From contig NZ_CAMIHH010000112.1 of NCBI RefSeq assembly GCF_946220915.1, positions 1 through 9,885 on the forward strand: a stretch of 9,885 bases of DNA, given 5' to 3'. Source of the stretch: an uncultured Flavobacterium sp. GTDB lineage: Bacteria > Bacteroidota > Bacteroidia > Flavobacteriales > Flavobacteriaceae. A program made the translations under genes and the position numbers. Shown here one piece after another: positions 7,099-9,885 of the stretch (the stretch's first letter is position 1; every line of letters starts with the position of its first letter). The notes under the pieces are model-generated. The model was not told the DNA's origin. It saw only the letters and a program-made list of their open reading frames with translations, and did not search any database.

Positions 7099-7136
7099 AA
7101 ATTTAGTGAATTGGTTTTTAATCAGCGCCTTCAAAA
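7098..7136 (-). promoter_or_regulatory. candidate ahcY promoter
   Basis: On the minus strand TAAATTTG (7105 down to 7098) matches TAnnTTTG perfectly and gives a leader of about 30 bases before the ahcY ATG. The best upstream element is TTTTG at 7136-7132, 26 bases away, slightly longer than the usual spacing. That leader is too short for a riboswitch such as the SAH class. Confidence 0.45.
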
Positions 7137-7185
7137 GCAATAATACTTTGGCTGCGGCTCCCCACCCAAGCCATGAATCCATACG

Positions 7186-7830
7186 ATGCCTCTATATAAA
7201 TCTGTCATCATAGCCCCGGGTACACAGTTGCTTATCTGGAAGATAACCGAAACCCTTGAGGAACTTGCCCAGGGTGTTCAGCTGAAAGAGGTATGTATAT
7301 TAAAGATGGGCAGGATGAAGTCAGAACAGCACCAGAAAGGTTTTTTGGGCGTCCGGCAACTGATGCAGGTGGCCGGATATTCTGACCTTGACCTGTATTA
7401 CGGTCCCGATGGGAAGCCGCACCTCAAAGACGGCACCCAGATATCCATCACGCATTCCTATGCTTTTTCGGCGGTTATCATAGGCGAAAGGGTTACAGGC
7501 ATCGACATGGAGCTCCAGCGCGAAAAGGTGATCACTATTGCTGATAAATTCATTGAGCCTGAATTTGCTTACCTTGACCCCCTGCACCTGGAGGAATACA
7601 TGCGAAAACTGATCGTGATATGGTGTGTAAAGGAGGCGGTATATAAAATGGTATCGCGCAAGGGGCTCAGCTTCAGGCGGAATATTAATGTATACCGTTT
7701 TGAAATGGCCGATGGCAGGGGCATGGCAGGTGTATCTTACGAAGAGATAAACGAGGCATTTGAGTTTTATTTTGAAGAGACGGAAGGCTTTACGCTGGCC
7801 TGGTGCCTGGACAATAATGCCAATAGCTGA
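7186..7830 (+). CDS. 4'-phosphopantetheinyl transferase superfamily protein (Sfp-type length)
   Basis: The predicted reaction moves the phosphopantetheine arm from coenzyme A to a serine of an acyl or peptidyl carrier protein in the cytosol. The 214-residue chain is twice the length of AcpS and fits the Sfp type, which holds two pseudo-repeats in one chain. Visible motifs in order are GPDGKPHL (73-80), SITHSY with His90 (87-92), GIDME with the magnesium ligands Asp107 and Glu109 (105-109), and WCVKEAVYK with Glu150 and Lys154 (146-154). The catalytic residues are therefore intact. The carrier protein served cannot be told; fatty-acid ACP is plausible because no secondary-metabolite cluster is in view. 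The ATG at 7186 is the only sensible start; the ATG at 7172 is in another frame and stops after eight codons. Its TGA overlaps the next ATG (TGATG), so translation with pnuC is probably coupled. Confidence 0.92.
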   Translation: MPLYKSVIIAPGTQLLIWKITETLEELAQGVQLKEVCILKMGRMKSEQHQKGFLGVRQLMQVAGYSDLDLYYGPDGKPHLKDGTQISITHSYAFSAVIIGERVTGIDMELQREKVITIADKFIEPEFAYLDPLHLEEYMRKLIVIWCVKEAVYKMVSRKGLSFRRNINVYRFEMADGRGMAGVSYEEINEAFEFYFEETEGFTLAWCLDNNANS

Positions 7831-8465
7831 TGCACGAAGCATACGAACTCTTTTTTAAGCCTTATGAGCAGTATAGCACGCTTAACATAGTTCTCGAGGC
7901 GCTGGCCGTTGTATTCGGGATTTTCAGTGTTGTGTATTCCAAAAAAAATAATGTACTCGTATACCCCACAGGACTGGCAGGAACGGTTTTGTATATTTAC
8001 CTTGCCTGGCAGTGGCAGCTGTATGGGGACATGATCATCAACGGCTACTATTTTTACATGAGCGTTTACGGCTGGTATGTATGGAGCAGAAAAGACGGCA
8101 GTCAGCAGGACCTTGTAAAGATCACCACGGTCCAGGGCACTGACAAAATCTGGTGCCTTTCAATTTTTGCGATTTCGGTAATGGGAGTGTCATTGGTTTA
8201 CATTTATTTTAATAAATTTACCCACTGGTGGGCGGGTATCGATACTATTGTTACCGGGCTTCTTTTTGTAGGCATGTGGCTCATGGCCCGGAGAAAGCTG
8301 GAAAACTGGCTCTTTCTAATAACCGGCAACGTCATTGCAATACCCCTGTTTTTCCTTAAAGGATACGTCCTGACCAGTATATTATATGTTGTTTTAACCA
8401 TTATTGCCATTTTTGGCTATAAGGCATGGAAGAGAATTGTACAAAAACAAAATCAGCTTCAATAG
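7830..8465 (+). CDS. pnuC: nicotinamide riboside transporter PnuC
   Basis: This inner-membrane carrier lets nicotinamide riboside in for NAD salvage, driven by phosphorylation of the substrate inside the cell. The 211 residues contain about seven hydrophobic segments, near 18-36, 42-60, 66-86, 108-128, 135-154, 160-176 and 178-197, matching the seven-helix PnuC/SWEET-like fold. Family signatures are NVLVYPTGL early on, GDMIINGYYFYMSVYGWYVW in the third helix, and the C-terminal block TGLLFVGMWLMARRKLENW followed by GNVIAIPLFFLKGY. The N-terminus (HEAYELFFKPYEQYSTLNI) agrees with Flavobacterium homologues as I remember them. The start shares its A with the stop of the preceding transferase gene, and its end overlaps the next gene by 40 bases. 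No NAD-responsive site is evident. Vitamin specificity (nicotinamide riboside versus thiamine, as in PnuT) is inferred from family resemblance only. Confidence 0.94.
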   Translation: MHEAYELFFKPYEQYSTLNIVLEALAVVFGIFSVVYSKKNNVLVYPTGLAGTVLYIYLAWQWQLYGDMIINGYYFYMSVYGWYVWSRKDGSQQDLVKITTVQGTDKIWCLSIFAISVMGVSLVYIYFNKFTHWWAGIDTIVTGLLFVGMWLMARRKLENWLFLITGNVIAIPLFFLKGYVLTSILYVVLTIIAIFGYKAWKRIVQKQNQLQ

Positions 8466-9885
8466 ATATTGTCATTTACACCAATGATCCGGGGAACCCA
8501 ACGGACATTGTTACAATACTTTCGAAATTCATTGATCCTGATGGCAGGGACATGCGCAGATTTGCTTTTCATGTTCATGGCGATAAGGAGTTAAATAATG
8601 GTACTGCATTACATGTAATTTCCGAAAAAAATCCGTGGGCTGCTGACATGATGCAGCAGTTCGACAGCACCGATACCGGCTATCTGGCCATACCTGGGGA
8701 TGATATTACAGCAGAATGCAAAATCCTGGTAAAAAACCTTGGGCACGCACTTGACCTTGGTTTTGCCATTGATGATTTTATCCAGATGGAGCGTTGTGGC
8801 ATAACAGTTGAAATGGTGCACAGCCATTTGGTAATCTTCAGGAATGGCCTTCCAAAGGTACACCTTAAGAAACCGGCGCTGCTTAATGATGGTATTTTTG
8901 ACATGAATGAGGCCAGATGTACGGAGCTTGCAGGATATTTTGATAAAAAAAAGGGAGGCCTTAAGCTGACAAAATTTGTCCCTGCATCGGGTGGGGCTAG
9001 CAGGATGTTCCGGTTTGTATGTGAATTCCTGGCTGAATTCGATGTAAAGGAAGAGACGATCAATGCCTACATCAACCGCCGTAAGGATGATGATCTCAGG
9101 GTTTTCCTCATCGGGCTGGAAAAATTTCCATTTTTTGAAAACGTAATGGCTGCGGCCAGGCAAAAACCGGGGTATGCAGCCATCCCGAAAGACCTTCGCT
9201 CTTTCACATTCGTAAAAACGATGCTTACCGACGAAGCATTTGATTATGCCAATAAGCCGAAAGGCATATTGCCTTTTCACCAGTATAACGGATTTACGGC
9301 AACACCGGTACATGAACATCTAAAGGAGGCTGCGGCATATGCGGGTGCGGATGGTAAAGCCAATGTGCATTTTACCATTTCCGAAGAGCACCTGGATGGA
9401 TTTAGAGATGCCGTAGCAACAGCTAAAAAAAGGATAGAACCGGAATCTGGCATTGCAATAAATGTTGATTTTTCCTATCAGCACAAGCAGACCGATACGA
9501 TAGCGGTGGGCCTGGACAACCTGCCTTTCAGGACTGGTGACGGCAAATTGCTTTTCAGGCCGGGCGGCCATGGGGCACTCATCCAAAACCTCAATGAACT
9601 CGATGCCGACATTGTGTTTGTAAAGAACATCGACAACGTCAGCCTCAACCATATCAGCGTTATTGCATTATACAAAAAAGCGCTGGCCGGGCTGCTGATA
9701 GGCCTCCAGGAGCAGGTGTTTGAATGTGTCCGCAAAATTGAGGCGGGGAATGTTACCGAACAGGAACTCAGGAATATGTTTGCGTTTGCAATGGCAAAAC
9801 TATCTATCGATGTCCCGGAAGACATAATGAAATTTACATATGAACACAGGCTGGAGTTTGCCAGAAAGATATTCAACAGGCCCTG
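8426..9885 (+). CDS. DUF4301 family protein with extra N-terminal domain (3' end outside window)
   Basis: A continuous frame runs from the ATG at 8426 to the right edge, giving 486 residues without a stop. Residues 1-112 are an alternating beta/alpha stretch (IDIVIYTN, FAFHVHG, TALHVIS, GYLAIPGDD) that I do not recognise. From about 113 the sequence follows DUF4301: FIQMERCGITVEMVHSHL, then LTKFVPASGGASRMF (181-195), KPKGILPFHQYNGF (277-290), HFTISEEHLDGF (315-326), HKQTDTIAV (353-361), FRPGGHGALI (377-386) and FVKNIDNV (398-405). The family is uncharacterised. These motifs recall the nucleotide loop, KPKxxLP lysine, PGHG and N-x-D-N sites of UDP-sugar pyrophosphorylases, so a nucleotidyltransferase-like fold is my inference. 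It overlaps pnuC by 40 bases and is probably co-translated. No signal peptide or membrane segment. The ATG at 8426 is the first that clears most of pnuC; later starts such as Met43 would remove part of the unknown domain. Confidence 0.85.
   Translation, partial: MEENCTKTKSASIDIVIYTNDPGNPTDIVTILSKFIDPDGRDMRRFAFHVHGDKELNNGTALHVISEKNPWAADMMQQFDSTDTGYLAIPGDDITAECKILVKNLGHALDLGFAIDDFIQMERCGITVEMVHSHLVIFRNGLPKVHLKKPALLNDGIFDMNEARCTELAGYFDKKKGGLKLTKFVPASGGASRMFRFVCEFLAEFDVKEETINAYINRRKDDDLRVFLIGLEKFPFFENVMAAARQKPGYAAIPKDLRSFTFVKTMLTDEAFDYANKPKGILPFHQYNGFTATPVHEHLKEAAAYAGADGKANVHFTISEEHLDGFRDAVATAKKRIEPESGIAINVDFSYQHKQTDTIAVGLDNLPFRTGDGKLLFRPGGHGALIQNLNELDADIVFVKNIDNVSLNHISVIALYKKALAGLLIGLQEQVFECVRKIEAGNVTEQELRNMFAFAMAKLSIDVPEDIMKFTYEHRLEFARKIFNRP

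Noticed and set aside
8609..9319. 236-codon open frame on the minus strand opposite DUF4301
   Set aside because: It is a shadow of the plus-strand frame, which carries ordered family motifs and runs through the whole region.

Overview
The window looks like chromosomal DNA of a Bacteroidota member, most likely Flavobacteriaceae and close to Flavobacterium. Three things support this. There is a secreted repeat protein ending in a type IX secretion sorting domain (YPNP motif and a final VIKKL). Several genes are preceded by the Bacteroidota promoter element TAnnTTTG rather than Shine-Dalgarno sequences. The adenosylhomocysteinase has the compact form I associate with this group. I see no rRNA, tRNA, CRISPR array, phage gene or intact insertion sequence.

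Layout, left to right. Positions 2-85 may be the tail of an upstream gene. 242-2887 (+) is an 881-residue T9SS cargo protein made of 14 near-identical-length 48-residue propeller units (delta-60/DUF5122 type), a linker domain and the sorting domain. 3020-4046 (+) is a lipoprotein with a gluzincin-like zinc metallopeptidase site (HEIEH plus a downstream Glu), broken by a frameshift near 3830. 4047-4344 is a gap of about 300 bases holding a possible gene remnant and a promoter. 4345-5604 (+) is a cytoplasmic beta-propeller-like protein of unknown function. 5605-5696 holds two hairpins that separate it from the convergent ahcY.

5745-7061 (-) is ahcY, which hydrolyses S-adenosylhomocysteine in the methyl cycle. 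It is divergent from a tight three-gene operon: a Sfp-type 4'-phosphopantetheinyl transferase (7186-7830), the nicotinamide riboside transporter PnuC (7830-8465), and a DUF4301 protein (8426 to beyond the right edge). Stops and starts overlap at both junctions (TGATG, then a 40-base overlap), so translation is probably coupled. The ahcY/transferase gap carries opposed promoter candidates with a small palindrome between them.

The most interesting part is the right end. The DUF4301 protein carries motifs resembling UDP-sugar pyrophosphorylases (ASRM, KPKGILPFH, PGGHG, NIDN), which suggests an uncharacterised nucleotidyltransferase-like enzyme. It also has about 112 extra N-terminal residues that I do not recognise. 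The NadR/NRK-like ATPase I would expect beside pnuC is not between pnuC and DUF4301.
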